This document shows, piece after piece, positions 24,631 through 36,371 of a stretch of 64,000 nt of DNA. The DNA comes from Erysipelotrichaceae bacterium. GTDB lineage: Bacteria; Bacillota_I; Bacilli_A; Erysipelotrichales; Erysipelotrichaceae. How positions within the stretch are numbered: the stretch's first letter is position 1; each line of letters opens with the position of its first letter. The stretch spans positions 310,001-374,000 of the forward strand of contig JAFYHT010000071.1 of assembly GCA_017539025.1 (NCBI GenBank), in the 5' to 3' direction. The translations under genes and the position numbers were made by a program. The notes beneath the pieces are model-generated. The model did not search any database, had not been told where the DNA came from, and saw nothing but the letters and a program-made list of their open reading frames with translations.

Positions 24631-25356
24631 ATGGAAGAAAAAAGATCACTGAGAAATATCCGCATCAAGGTCTTCAATATCGGCTGGTGGTTCTATGTCG
24701 TACTGACGATCCTTTTTTTGTTTCTGATCACATTGCTTTCTTCGGGAATGGATCGTGATACAAAACTGAAAATGATCCTTTACCTTTCGATCTTTGAATA
24801 CATCTTGCTTCGTTTCTACAAGTATTCCTTAAAGGATATCAGAGATGACTACAACTGGTATAACGAGTGGCCCTGTTATCTGTGCAATCAGTCGACGTTG
24901 TTGTGTATCCTCTCAGCCCTGATCGATCATCAGGGGATCATGAGCTATTGTGTGACAGTCGGCACGATCGGTGCTTTACTGGCAATATTCATGCCGGATC
25001 GATACAACAGGGATCAGCTTCTGTTTTCCAGACAGGCGTTTGGTTTCTATGGTTATCACGGTTTACTGGTAGTGACCTGTCTGAGTTTCTATACAACCGG
25101 AGTCTATGAGCCAAGACCGATCCACGCCTTATGGGGAATGGGGATCACATTCGTGTTAGCGGTCATTGCCCATATCATCAATGTCATATTAAGAAAAAGC
25201 GGTCTGAATCCAAAGGCCAATTATGTATATACATGCGATCCGGATAATTTCATCTTTGAGAAACTGTACAAGATCGTTCCGATCAGACTTGTGTATCTGA
25301 TCCCGGTCATGTTGGGATTCGGGATGATCAGCTATATCGCACTGAGCATCATGTAA
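24631..25356 (+). CDS. YwaF-like integral membrane protein (TIGR02206 type)
   Basis: About 241 residues, with roughly six or seven transmembrane segments. The motif EWPCYLCNQSTLLCIL resembles the 'lPL.lCn' signature of the YwaF/TIGR02206 group, and HALWGMGITFVLAVIAHIIN with KANYVYTCDPDN matches the C-terminal part ('N..lgtNY.y...kP'). Function is not known. The ATG at 24631 is preferred over the TTG at 24628 because an extended -10 box ends 7 nt before it, making a leaderless message likely. It is divergent from the YhhN gene. Confidence 0.75.
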   Translation: MEEKRSLRNIRIKVFNIGWWFYVVLTILFLFLITLLSSGMDRDTKLKMILYLSIFEYILLRFYKYSLKDIRDDYNWYNEWPCYLCNQSTLLCILSALIDHQGIMSYCVTVGTIGALLAIFMPDRYNRDQLLFSRQAFGFYGYHGLLVVTCLSFYTTGVYEPRPIHALWGMGITFVLAVIAHIINVILRKSGLNPKANYVYTCDPDNFIFEKLYKIVPIRLVYLIPVMLGFGMISYIALSIM

Positions 25357-25388
25357 TATAATAAAAATATCTTTTCAGGGGGAAATTT

Positions 25389-25988
25389 ATGAGCAAGATC
25401 AATCAGACACCGACACAGAGAGTCACAGTAGACGGGCAGGAATTCCTGAGAGTCACGATGAGCGGGAGAGATTATGACCTGCCATTCAAGGTTTTGGCGG
25501 GAAAGAAAGTCGCATTCTTAGATATCTCGGGACAGGTTTCTTTGAATGAAGCGGCTGCCGACGATATCGTAGATCTTCTCTTGGAAGCCGGAGTTGAATT
25601 CGACACGATCTTAAATCCGGTCGCCAAGTCAAATGCGCTGGCACACGCGATCGCACTTCGCTGGAACAAGGCGAAAGGTACCGATATCTTCAAGACCGTT
25701 GTCGCCAGAAAGAGCGATGGAAACAAGATACAGGCAACTTACCGTTCCGTCACGACACCAAGAGATCAGATCATGTCGCTGACTGATGATGATGCGGAAT
25801 ACTTAAAAGGGAAAAGGATCCTGGTCGTAGATGACGTCTATGGCGGAGGCGGTACCACCAAGGGCCTGATGGAACTGGCTGATAAGGCCGGCGCCATCGT
25901 TGCAGCTCATGCGGTCATCGCCGTTGAAGCGGGTGTAGAACTTCCAAAAGGTATCTTCTACCTCTTCACGCTTCCGTTAGGAGAATAA
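25389..25988 (+). CDS. Phosphoribosyltransferase-domain protein (purine-type)
   Basis: A 199-residue type I phosphoribosyltransferase. The PRPP-binding signature is ILVVDDVYGGGGTTKGLMEL (about residues 142-161), where two acidic residues precede a loop longer in glycine than usual. NPVAKSNALAHAIALRW corresponds to the loop seen in adenine or xanthine phosphoribosyltransferases, and a flexible-loop region (KIQATYRSVTT) lies between. It probably salvages a purine base with PRPP. The base specificity cannot be read. AGGGGG precedes the ATG; a terminator follows. Confidence 0.75.
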   Translation: MSKINQTPTQRVTVDGQEFLRVTMSGRDYDLPFKVLAGKKVAFLDISGQVSLNEAAADDIVDLLLEAGVEFDTILNPVAKSNALAHAIALRWNKAKGTDIFKTVVARKSDGNKIQATYRSVTTPRDQIMSLTDDDAEYLKGKRILVVDDVYGGGGTTKGLMELADKAGAIVAAHAVIAVEAGVELPKGIFYLFTLPLGE

Positions 25989-25995
25989 GGATCAG

Positions 25996-26020
25996 ACAGC
26001 TCGATGAGCTGTTTTTCTTT
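25996..26020 (+). terminator. Terminator after the phosphoribosyltransferase gene
   Basis: ACAGCTC (25996-26002) pairs with GAGCTGT (26006-26012) around GAT, followed by TTTTCTTTT. Confidence 0.9.
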
Positions 26021-26071
26021 TGCCTTGAAGTATCGTGAATACTTTCGTATTTTGATTAAGAGGTGAGAGAA

Positions 26072-26620
26072 ATGTTGGCAGATTATATTGAAAACAAACC
26101 CGTGATAGAAACGAAAAGGCTTCTCCTTCGTCCCTTGAATAAAGACGATATCGATGATCTGAAGGAATGGATGCCTGATCCATCAATGTATACTTACTGG
26201 GGAAAAGGACTATCCAAGGCGGAAAAGGATCCAAGACTTTTGTTTGAGAAAAAAGAAAAAGCTGTCAAAAGCTTTCATCTTGGGATCGCATTAAAAGAGA
26301 GCGACAAGGTGATCGGTGATATCTATGTCTATCTGATCGAGAATGACCGCATGGCTTGCATTGCCTTTCGTATTTCAAGAAAGTATCAGGGAAAGGGATA
26401 CGCAAAAGAAAGCGTATCAGCGATGACGAAATTCTGTTTTGAAAACACTCAACTTCAAAGGATCTGGACGCAGGTCGATGTCAGGAATATCCCGTCCTGG
26501 AAGGTACTTGAAAAATGCGGGTACACAAGAGAAGGATCGATCCGGCAGGGAAAGATGGTCAATACATGGTGTGACTATTATATCTATGCGATATTGAAGG
26601 AAGATTTAGAACAGAGATAA
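26072..26620 (+). CDS. GNAT N-acetyltransferase, RimJ/RimL type
   Basis: A 182-residue acetyltransferase with the RimJ-type N-terminus (VIETKRLLLRPLNKDDIDDL) and GNAT motif A (ISRKYQGKGYAKESVSAM, the acetyl-CoA loop Q.KGYA), then VDVRNIPSWKVLEKCGYTRE (motif B with the typical N..S...LEK.GF). The ATG at 26072 is chosen over an in-frame GTG at 26063 because AGAGGTGAGAGA stands just upstream. The target may be a protein N-terminus or a small amine. Its 3' end overlaps the convergent phosphodiesterase gene by 15 nt. Confidence 0.88.
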   Translation: MLADYIENKPVIETKRLLLRPLNKDDIDDLKEWMPDPSMYTYWGKGLSKAEKDPRLLFEKKEKAVKSFHLGIALKESDKVIGDIYVYLIENDRMACIAFRISRKYQGKGYAKESVSAMTKFCFENTQLQRIWTQVDVRNIPSWKVLEKCGYTREGSIRQGKMVNTWCDYYIYAILKEDLEQR

Positions 26621-28387
26621 AAGGAAATCAAGGAAGACGATCAGGTCTTCTCTTTCGTTGAGTTCCTTTGTCAGATCGATGGCCTGTTGAATATTGTCGG
26701 TGATGATGTAGTCGGCTTGTGAAAGTAAGAAGTGTCTTTGGGCACGATCTTCATTCGGTGTCCATACCATGACTTTTCTGCCACTGTCGTGGATCCTGCT
26801 GATGACGGCTGAGGTTGCCGCTTCTTCTTCCAGACCCAGATAATCGCAGCTGATATTTTCCGTCTTTCCAAAAGATGCGAAAGTCAGATATCCTGTCTGA
26901 ATACCGGGATATGTCTTTTCCGCATAATCGATCAGAGAGTACTTGAGTGAGATCAGAACACACTGATCAGTCATGTCTTTTTCTCTGATCAGTCTGATCG
27001 CATCATCGACCATTTTCTGATCTGCACTGTCACCTTTGAGTTCGATGAAAAGAGTGATCTTTCCTTTTGCGGCATCAAGGATCTCTTCAAATGTCGCAAT
27101 ATCCTGCGGATCATTGGGGTAGTTTGGATCATGGATGACAAGATCCTTTATTTCATCCAGTGTGAGGTCGGACGGTTTGTTTGGATTTTTGCACAGCCTT
27201 GAGAAAGTGCTGTCGTGGTTGACGATGTAGTACCCGTCTTTCGTGCGCTGGATATCGATCTCACTGCCGGCTGCACCAAGTTCGATCGCTTTTTCAATCC
27301 CTTCCACTGTATTTTCAACAGCTTCGCTTCCTCCGGCCCTGTGGGCAATGATCGAAGTGGTGACTTCCCTTGGGAAGACCTTGTCAAAGTTTCTTTCGAT
27401 CTCAAATGCAGAGAAATATGTCAAGGCAATGACAGCCGAAATGATCAGGAGATTGAAGATCCATCTTCTGCCTTTCCTTTCTCTGATGAAAGGAAGTCTT
27501 TCGCCCTTGTATTCATAGTAGAGCTGAGTCATCCGGATCAGATAGAAAGACTGGAAGAAGCTGTTGACGAACAGGAAAGCGATCGCATACAGCAGTAAGA
27601 CGAAATACGCATTGATCTTCAATTCTTGAAGATCTTTTGAAAGATGTGCCAGAACAGCTCCCGGTATGATCAGCACCAGGAGGAACAGGAAGATGTTGAC
27701 GGCAGCAAAACTTAAAATAAAGATAGTGTTCTGCTTGATGAAGTCTTTCCAGTTTTTCTTCATCAGATCTCTGGATTCATCATCCGCTTTATTCACAGGG
27801 AGCCTTCCCAAAAGGATGCCATGCAGGATGAAGATGTGGATGAGGCCAAACAGGAAAAACAGAACGATCAGGATGGTATACAAGGCGTGATACAGAGGCT
27901 TGGATTCGATGACTGAGGAAATGAAGGTCGGGATATAGAGATTTTCCGTCAGCGAGATCGAAAGACCCAGCCCGGCGATCGGCGCGATCAGAGAGATATA
28001 AAGGATGATCCCGATCCCATCCAGAGTGAAGAATTTCGTGATCGAAAGAAGACCTTCTTTCAGACTCTCTATCAGGCTCGCCTGATTATGTAGGAGCTTG
28101 GAAGAATAGATGATCTGGGTATTGAGATCAAAGACGACATAAAGAAAGAGGACAGAAAGTCCGACGATGATCAGCAAAGGTCCCTGCCAGCTTTTGAAAA
28201 GGAAATCAAAATCGCCGGTGGAGATCGCTACCCTGCCGGTCGATCTGATCAGAAACAGTCCAAGCTGGCCAAGGATGACCAGAAACAGCGAGCTGACAGC
28301 AGTACAGAGGATTCGAAAATAGATGATATCGTTCATCGAATATCGGTATGGCCGAAATGATCTGATCCACTGTCTTATTTTTTTCAT
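26606..28387 (-). CDS. Membrane glycerophosphodiester phosphodiesterase
   Basis: A 593-residue protein. Residues about 20-345 hold eight or so transmembrane helices (a GPDPase_memb-type domain), and about 350-585 form the catalytic GDPD TIM barrel: TTSIIAHRAGGSEAVENT (active-site His-Arg), GSEIDIQRTKDGYYIVNHD (metal-binding Glu and Asp, second His), TLFIELKGD and VMVWTPNED. It cleaves glycerophosphodiesters or membrane-derived polymers such as lipoteichoic acid units; the membrane domain suggests the latter. The ATG has TATAAT 6 nt upstream and no Shine-Dalgarno sequence. The gene end overlaps the GNAT gene on the opposite strand. Confidence 0.9.
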   Translation of the reverse strand: MKKIRQWIRSFRPYRYSMNDIIYFRILCTAVSSLFLVILGQLGLFLIRSTGRVAISTGDFDFLFKSWQGPLLIIVGLSVLFLYVVFDLNTQIIYSSKLLHNQASLIESLKEGLLSITKFFTLDGIGIILYISLIAPIAGLGLSISLTENLYIPTFISSVIESKPLYHALYTILIVLFFLFGLIHIFILHGILLGRLPVNKADDESRDLMKKNWKDFIKQNTIFILSFAAVNIFLFLLVLIIPGAVLAHLSKDLQELKINAYFVLLLYAIAFLFVNSFFQSFYLIRMTQLYYEYKGERLPFIRERKGRRWIFNLLIISAVIALTYFSAFEIERNFDKVFPREVTTSIIAHRAGGSEAVENTVEGIEKAIELGAAGSEIDIQRTKDGYYIVNHDSTFSRLCKNPNKPSDLTLDEIKDLVIHDPNYPNDPQDIATFEEILDAAKGKITLFIELKGDSADQKMVDDAIRLIREKDMTDQCVLISLKYSLIDYAEKTYPGIQTGYLTFASFGKTENISCDYLGLEEEAATSAVISRIHDSGRKVMVWTPNEDRAQRHFLLSQADYIITDNIQQAIDLTKELNEREDLIVFLDFLLSLF

Positions 28388-28393
28388 AAATTA

Positions 28394-28403
28394 ATTATAC
28401 AAT
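28394..28403. promoter_or_regulatory. Overlapping divergent -10 elements
   Basis: On the reverse strand TATAAT occupies 28399-28394, 6 nt from the phosphodiesterase ATG. On the forward strand TATACAAT occupies 28396-28403, serving rarA. The two boxes overlap, so the promoters may compete. Confidence 0.5.
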
Positions 28404-28420
28404 TGTTTAGAGAACAGATT

Positions 28421-29746
28421 ATGGAACGAAACAGCTTATTCTACAACGAAATGAATGAACCCCTTGCCGCAAGACTCAGACCGAAATCTCTTGATGAGAT
28501 CATCGGTCAGGAACACCTGATCGGTAAGGGCAAGGTATTGAGAAAGATGGTCGAATCCGACCGCATTTCTTCAATGATCTTCTGGGGTCCTCCGGGCGTT
28601 GGAAAGACGACTTTGGCAAGCGTCATCGCCAGGGTGACCAAGGCCAATTTCATCACCTTTTCCGCTGTGACCAGCGGCATCAAGGAGATCAGGGAAGTCA
28701 TGAAGAAGGCGGAAGAAGATGCGATGTCGGGAGTCAGGACCATCGTTTTCATCGACGAGATCCACCGCTTCAACAAGGCTCAGCAGGACGGTTTTCTGCC
28801 TTTTGTGGAAAAAGGAAGCATCATCCTGATCGGTGCTACGACCGAGAACCCTTCTTTTGAGGTCAACGGTGCCCTCTTATCGAGATGCAGAGTCTTCGTG
28901 TTGAAACAGCTCAAAGCCGAAGACATCGTCGCATTATTGAAAAGAGCGATGAACGATGAAAGAGCCTTTGAAGGAAAAAGGATCAATATCTCCGATGAGG
29001 ATCTCTATTTTATCGCCAACTTCTCCAACGGCGATGCCAGGATGGCTTTATCAACTTTGGAAATGGCTGTCATCAATTCCGATGAAAAGGATAATGAAGT
29101 ATTCGTCGAGAATCAGATCATCGAAGAGATCACTTCCAAGAAGTCTTTCCTTTATGACAAGAAAGGGGAAGAACACTACAACATCATCTCTGCCTTGCAT
29201 AAGTCGATGAGAAACTCCGATCCCGATGCGGCAGTCTATTGGCTGGCAAGGATGCTGGAAGCAGGAGAAGATCCTTTGTATGTCGCAAGAAGAGTGATCC
29301 GCTTTGCGAGCGAAGATGTCGGTCTTGCCGACCCAAGAGCCTTACAGATCGCAGTCGCTGCTTATGAAGCATGTCACTACATCGGGATGCCGGAATGCGT
29401 CGATGCATTAGCTGAAGCTGTCATCTATATGTCGGTGGCCCCAAGATCCAATGCGGTCGATGTCGCTTATGCCTCTGCCAGATCTGATGCGATCGGCATG
29501 CTGGATGAACCGGTACCATTGAATATCAGGAATGCTCCGACGAAGCTGATGAAGGAGCTTGGTTATGGGGAAGGTTATCAGTATGCCCATGACTATGAAG
29601 AAAGGATGACGGCGATGCAATGTCTGCCGGATTCTTTGAAGGACAGAAACTACTATTCTCCGATCGATCAGGGTCTGGAAAGACAGATCTCAGAGAGGCT
29701 CAAACAGATCAGAGACTGGAAAAAGGAACAGTTGAAAAAGAAATAA
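28421..29746 (+). CDS. rarA: Replication-associated recombination ATPase RarA (MgsA)
   Basis: AAA+ ATPase acting at stalled forks, related to clamp loaders and RuvB; 441 residues from the chosen start. Landmarks are LAARLRPKSLDEIIGQEHLIG, Walker A GPPGVGKTTLA, Walker B FIDEIHRFNKAQQD, sensor 1 LIGATTENPSFEV with LLSRCRVF, sensor 2 NGDARMALSTLE, and the tetramerising C-terminal domain (YYSPIDQGLERQI). An upstream TTG at 28403 is in frame, but the family start and the -10 box at 28396 favour ATG 28421. It diverges from the phosphodiesterase gene. Confidence 0.95.
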   Translation: MERNSLFYNEMNEPLAARLRPKSLDEIIGQEHLIGKGKVLRKMVESDRISSMIFWGPPGVGKTTLASVIARVTKANFITFSAVTSGIKEIREVMKKAEEDAMSGVRTIVFIDEIHRFNKAQQDGFLPFVEKGSIILIGATTENPSFEVNGALLSRCRVFVLKQLKAEDIVALLKRAMNDERAFEGKRINISDEDLYFIANFSNGDARMALSTLEMAVINSDEKDNEVFVENQIIEEITSKKSFLYDKKGEEHYNIISALHKSMRNSDPDAAVYWLARMLEAGEDPLYVARRVIRFASEDVGLADPRALQIAVAAYEACHYIGMPECVDALAEAVIYMSVAPRSNAVDVAYASARSDAIGMLDEPVPLNIRNAPTKLMKELGYGEGYQYAHDYEERMTAMQCLPDSLKDRNYYSPIDQGLERQISERLKQIRDWKKEQLKKK

Positions 29747-29747
29747 G

Positions 29748-29771
29748 AGTACAGGTCATCTGTACTTTTTC
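29748..29771 (+). terminator. Terminator after rarA
   Basis: AGTACAG (29748-29754) pairs with CTGTACT (29760-29766), followed by TTTT. Confidence 0.88.
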
Positions 29772-29790
29772 TATACGATGAAATTTACTG

Positions 29791-29806
29791 TGTACAAAGT
29801 TGTACA
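29791..29806. promoter_or_regulatory. Inverted repeat upstream of the YitT-family gene
   Basis: TGTACAA (29791-29797) and TTGTACA (29800-29806) flank a 2-nt centre, 27 nt before the start codon at 29833. It could be an operator; the binding protein is unknown. Confidence 0.35.
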
Positions 29807-29832
29807 ATGGAGGATAAAGAGGCAGAGAACTT

Positions 29833-30696
29833 ATGGAAAAAAGAGACAATAAAAAACTGATCATCATGACAGGAGCAGTGATCCTGTCTGCAATCGTGCA
29901 GGCGTTTTCCCTGACTTCCTTTTCCATTCCGGCAGGCATCTATCCTTCCGGCATCACCGGTTTTTCAAGACTGGTTTCGGATATCTTAAGAGACTATCTA
30001 CATATAAATCTGCCGTTTTTCTATCTGTATCTGGCGATCAATATGGTCCTGGCCGCCATCGTATACAAGGAGATCGGAAAGCTGTTTACGATCTTTTCCG
30101 TCTTGCAGACGACACTGGTCTCTATTCTTTCTTCTTTCATGCCGCCGATGCAGTTTCTGCAGGATCCTTTACTGGTTGCGATTTTCGGCGGTCTGATCAA
30201 CGGTTTTGGTATTTCGATCGCTCTGACCCAGGGTGCTTCCAGCGGCGGTACCGATTTCCTTTCGATCTACTATTCCAACAAGTTCCATCGTTCGATGTGG
30301 GATTATGTCTTTGCCTTCAATGGTGTCATGATCTTTGTGGCAGGACTCTTGTATCACTGGGAGATCGCAGCTTATTCGATCATCTTCCAGTATGTCTCCA
30401 ACCTGATCATCTCCAAGCGTCATAAGAGATATACTCATCAGGCGATCATCATCGTCACAAAAGATCCGGACAAGGTCATCGATACGATCTTAAGCAATGT
30501 CCGTCACGGTATCACCAAGATCTCTGCCCAGGGTGCATACAATGGCGAAGCACAGACGATGCTTTATACAGTCGTCAATACCTATCAGACCAGTGAGGTC
30601 GTCAGGTATGCGCTGGAGGGTGATCCAAAGGCCTTCATTGAAACAAGGAACACATTAAATGTCTACGGCAACTACTATCAGAAGCCGTTAGACTGA
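29833..30696 (+). CDS. YitT-family membrane protein (DUF161/DUF2179)
   Basis: A 287-residue protein: five or so transmembrane helices (residues about 8-195) followed by a soluble DUF2179 domain (about 205-285). Family markers are AFSLTSFSIPAGIYPSGITGFS, GGLINGFGISIALTQGASSGGTD and, in the C-terminal domain, AIIIVTKDPDKVIDTIL with HGITKISAQGAY and TMLYTVV. The transport role of YitT proteins is not settled. It is a single gene with terminators on both sides. Confidence 0.9.
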   Translation: MEKRDNKKLIIMTGAVILSAIVQAFSLTSFSIPAGIYPSGITGFSRLVSDILRDYLHINLPFFYLYLAINMVLAAIVYKEIGKLFTIFSVLQTTLVSILSSFMPPMQFLQDPLLVAIFGGLINGFGISIALTQGASSGGTDFLSIYYSNKFHRSMWDYVFAFNGVMIFVAGLLYHWEIAAYSIIFQYVSNLIISKRHKRYTHQAIIIVTKDPDKVIDTILSNVRHGITKISAQGAYNGEAQTMLYTVVNTYQTSEVVRYALEGDPKAFIETRNTLNVYGNYYQKPLD

Positions 30697-30719
30697 TCCA
30701 TAATCAATATTTCATTTGA

Positions 30720-30746
30720 AAAGCGAATCGTAAGATCCGCTTTTTA
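30720..30746 (+). terminator. Terminator after the YitT-family gene
   Basis: AAAGCGAATC (30720-30729) pairs with GATCCGCTTT (30734-30743) with one A-C mismatch, followed by TTTT. Confidence 0.75.
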
Positions 30747-30814
30747 TATTCAATAGACTTTCTGTTTTTTGGTATCGATAAAAGGTATTGACAGCTTTTC
30801 TATAATTAGAATGT

Positions 30815-31741
30815 ATGATACTTAACACAGGAAGCAGAACAGATATCCCGGCATTTTACAGTGAATGGTTCATGAACAGGATCCGTGAGGGTTTCGTATT
30901 GGTCAGAAATCCCTATTATCCGAAACAGACCACAAGATATGAACTTGATCCTTCTGTGGTGGATGTCCTTGTCTTTTGTACAAAGGATCCTTTCAACATG
31001 TTGAGATACATCGATGAACTGAAGAAATTTCGGATGTACTGGAATGTGACGATCACACCTTATGGAAAGGATATCGAACCAAACTTAAGACAAAAGAAAG
31101 ACATCATGGATTCTTTTATAGAGCTGTCAAAGAAGATCAAAAGCGATCACATCGCCTGGCGCTATGATCCGATCTTTCTTAATGAAAAATACAACAAAGA
31201 ATATCACCTGATGATCTTTGAAAAGATGTGTGCCTATCTGAAAGGATATACGGACACCGTGATCATTTCTTTCATCGATCTCTATGAAAAGACGAAGAAG
31301 AATTTTCCTTCGGTGAAAGAAGTATCCTATGAGGATCAGTGTGATCTGTGTCAGAACTTTACGGATATCGTAAGCAGATACGGTATGAGGATCAAGACCT
31401 GTCTGGAGAATGAAGGTCTGAAAAACTATGGGGCAGATGTTTCCGGTTGTCTTACAAAAGAAACATTAGAGAAGGCAACGGGGCTCGATCTGAATGTGAA
31501 GGATCTCTCCTATGCCAGACAAGGCTGTAAATGTCTATTAGGAAATGACATCGGTGCCTACAACACCTGTATGCATCTTTGTAAGTACTGCTACGCCAAT
31601 TACGACGAAAAGATCGTAAGAGACAATTTTCGAAAACACGATCCGAAGAGTCCTTTACTGATCGGAAATATCGAAGAAGGCGATATCGTGAAGAATGCGA
31701 AACAGATATCATATATCAATGATCAGACTCGGCTTTTCTGA
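30815..31741 (+). CDS. DUF1848 family protein with C-terminal cysteine cluster
   Basis: A 308-residue protein of the DUF1848 type: ILNTGSRTDIPAFYSEWFMNR at the N-terminus, VLVFCTKDPFNM, WNVTITPYG and AWRYDPIFL. The end has a dense Cys group, QGCKCLLGNDIGAYNTC followed by HLCKYCYAN, that could hold an iron-sulfur cluster, reminiscent of radical-SAM-type or ferredoxin-like sites. The biochemical role is unknown. TATAAT at 30801-30806 ends 8 nt before the ATG and no Shine-Dalgarno sequence is seen, so the message may be leaderless. Confidence 0.85.
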   Translation: MILNTGSRTDIPAFYSEWFMNRIREGFVLVRNPYYPKQTTRYELDPSVVDVLVFCTKDPFNMLRYIDELKKFRMYWNVTITPYGKDIEPNLRQKKDIMDSFIELSKKIKSDHIAWRYDPIFLNEKYNKEYHLMIFEKMCAYLKGYTDTVIISFIDLYEKTKKNFPSVKEVSYEDQCDLCQNFTDIVSRYGMRIKTCLENEGLKNYGADVSGCLTKETLEKATGLDLNVKDLSYARQGCKCLLGNDIGAYNTCMHLCKYCYANYDEKIVRDNFRKHDPKSPLLIGNIEEGDIVKNAKQISYINDQTRLF

Positions 31742-31782
31742 TCTCACAGTGTGAAAAAGATTTATAATTGATTTAGGAAAAA

Positions 31783-33464
31783 ATGCCGATCAATCATAGA
31801 GATGACAAAAGAAGATCAGTCCTTGTCATCGATGACGAACTGATCAATCGAGAAATACTGAAGGGTATCCTGCAGGAGGATTATGAAGTGCTTTGTGCCG
31901 GAAACGGGAAAGAGGCGCTTGAGATCATCAGAGAAAACAGGAATACCCTTTCTTTGATTCTGCTGGATCTGATCATGCCTGTACTTTCAGGTAAGGACTT
32001 ACTGAAGATCCTCAAGGAAGACAACGAGACAAAAGATATCCCTGTCATCGTCATGTCCGGCGATCAGAATTCCGAGGTGGAATGTCTGGATATGGGTGCG
32101 ATCGATTTCATCCCCAAGCCTTATCCTTTAAAAGGTGTCATCCTGGCAAGAGCGAGAAGGACCATCCTTCTATCGGAAGACAGGGCGATCATCGAAGAAA
32201 CGGAAAGGGATCCTCTGACCGGTCTATATAACTATCAGTTTTTCAACAGCTACTGTGTCCAATATGATCAGTATCATCCTGAAGATGAGATGGATGCATT
32301 GTTTTTCAATGTGAACCGTTTTGCGATGATCAACGACAGATATGGCAGAAGCTATGCCGATGAAGTATTGATTCAGATCTCCGAATCTTTGAAGAAAGAG
32401 TTTGATGGTGCGATCATCTCCAGACAGGAAGGAGACAGCTTCCTGGTCTATTGTCATCACAGGGATTCCTATGAAAAAGTGATGGAAGATATCGCAGCTT
32501 TCCTTCCGGATAAAGTATCGCTTCGTCTTGGTGTCTGCAGTGACTTCATGAAAGATCTCGACAGCGCAAGGAAGTTCGATCGGGCAAGACAGGCCGCAAA
32601 TCTCGTATGGCACAACATGAACACCAGGATCGCATATTACGATTCAAAGATGTATGAAGAAGAACTGTTTGCCCAGCAGCTGATCGAAGACTTCGATGAC
32701 GGATTAAGAAACGATGAGTTTGAAGTCTGGTATCAGCCCAAGTTCAACATCACGGGAGATCTGCCCGTACTTACTTCTGCAGAGGCTCTGGTGCGCTGGA
32801 ATCATCACGAACAGGGAATGATATCCCCCGGCGTATTCATCCCTCTGTTTGAAGAAAACGGCCTGATACAGAAGCTCGATCTCTATGTCTGGAATACTGC
32901 CGCAAGGAAGATGAAGGAATGGAAGGAAAGACTGAAGATCTCAGTTCCGGTATCGGTCAATGTTTCAAGGCTCGATCTCTATGATCCAAACCTGGTGAAG
33001 AATCTGAGTGATCTGATCAGGGAAGCGGGACTATCGGCAGAAGAACTCTTACTGGAGATCACGGAGTCGGCGTATACCGAAGAGGCCGATCAGATCATTG
33101 AAAAGGTCAAGGAACTCAGAAAGCTTGGTTTCCTGATCGAGATGGATGATTTCGGTACCGGCTATTCAACACTAAACATGGTATCCCGTCTGCCGATCGA
33201 TGCGATGAAGATCGATATGAGATTCGTCAGAGATGCCTTTCAAAAGAAAGGTGATACCAGGATGATCGAGATCATCATCGATATCGCAAGATACCTCGGT
33301 GTACTCACTGTTGCCGAAGGAGTTGAAAACAAGACGCAGCTTGATGCATTGAAAGAACTGGGATGCGATGTCGTACAGGGTTATTATTTCTCAAAGCCGG
33401 TAAATGCAGATGAGTTTGAAAAGTTTCTGGAAGAGAAGATGGAATCTCTTTGTGAGGAGCAGCT

Positions 33465-33468
<4 letters not shown>
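31783..33468 (+). CDS. Receiver-GGDEF(degenerate)-EAL protein, c-di-GMP phosphodiesterase
   Basis: A 561-residue signalling protein. Residues 12-130 are a receiver domain (VLVIDDEL, phospho-Asp in ILLDLIMPV at about residue 63, Lys in IPKPYP). Residues about 145-285 are a GGDEF domain whose active site reads RQEGDSF instead of GGDEF, so cyclase activity is unlikely. Residues about 310-555 are an EAL domain with intact SAEALVRW, NVSRLDL, EITESAY, MDDFGTGYS, AEGVE and QGYYFSKP, predicting active cyclic-di-GMP hydrolysis. It overlaps the hybrid kinase gene by ATGA; the kinase is the obvious phosphodonor. A short leader with AGGA follows TATAAT at 31763-31768. Confidence 0.92.
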
Positions 33469-36275
<2,807 letters not shown>

Positions 36276-36281
36276 TCGTAC

Positions 36282-36312
36282 AGCGGGTTTCAAACCCGCT
36301 TTTCTTCTTTTT
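36282..36312 (+). terminator. Terminator after the hybrid kinase gene
   Basis: AGCGGGTT (36282-36289) pairs with AACCCGCT (36293-36300) around TCA, followed by TTTCTTCTTTTT. Confidence 0.9.
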
Positions 36313-36371
36313 GAATTTACATATGAAAAATGGTAGAATAAAATACAGACAGTAGGTAGGGGACTTTTTAA

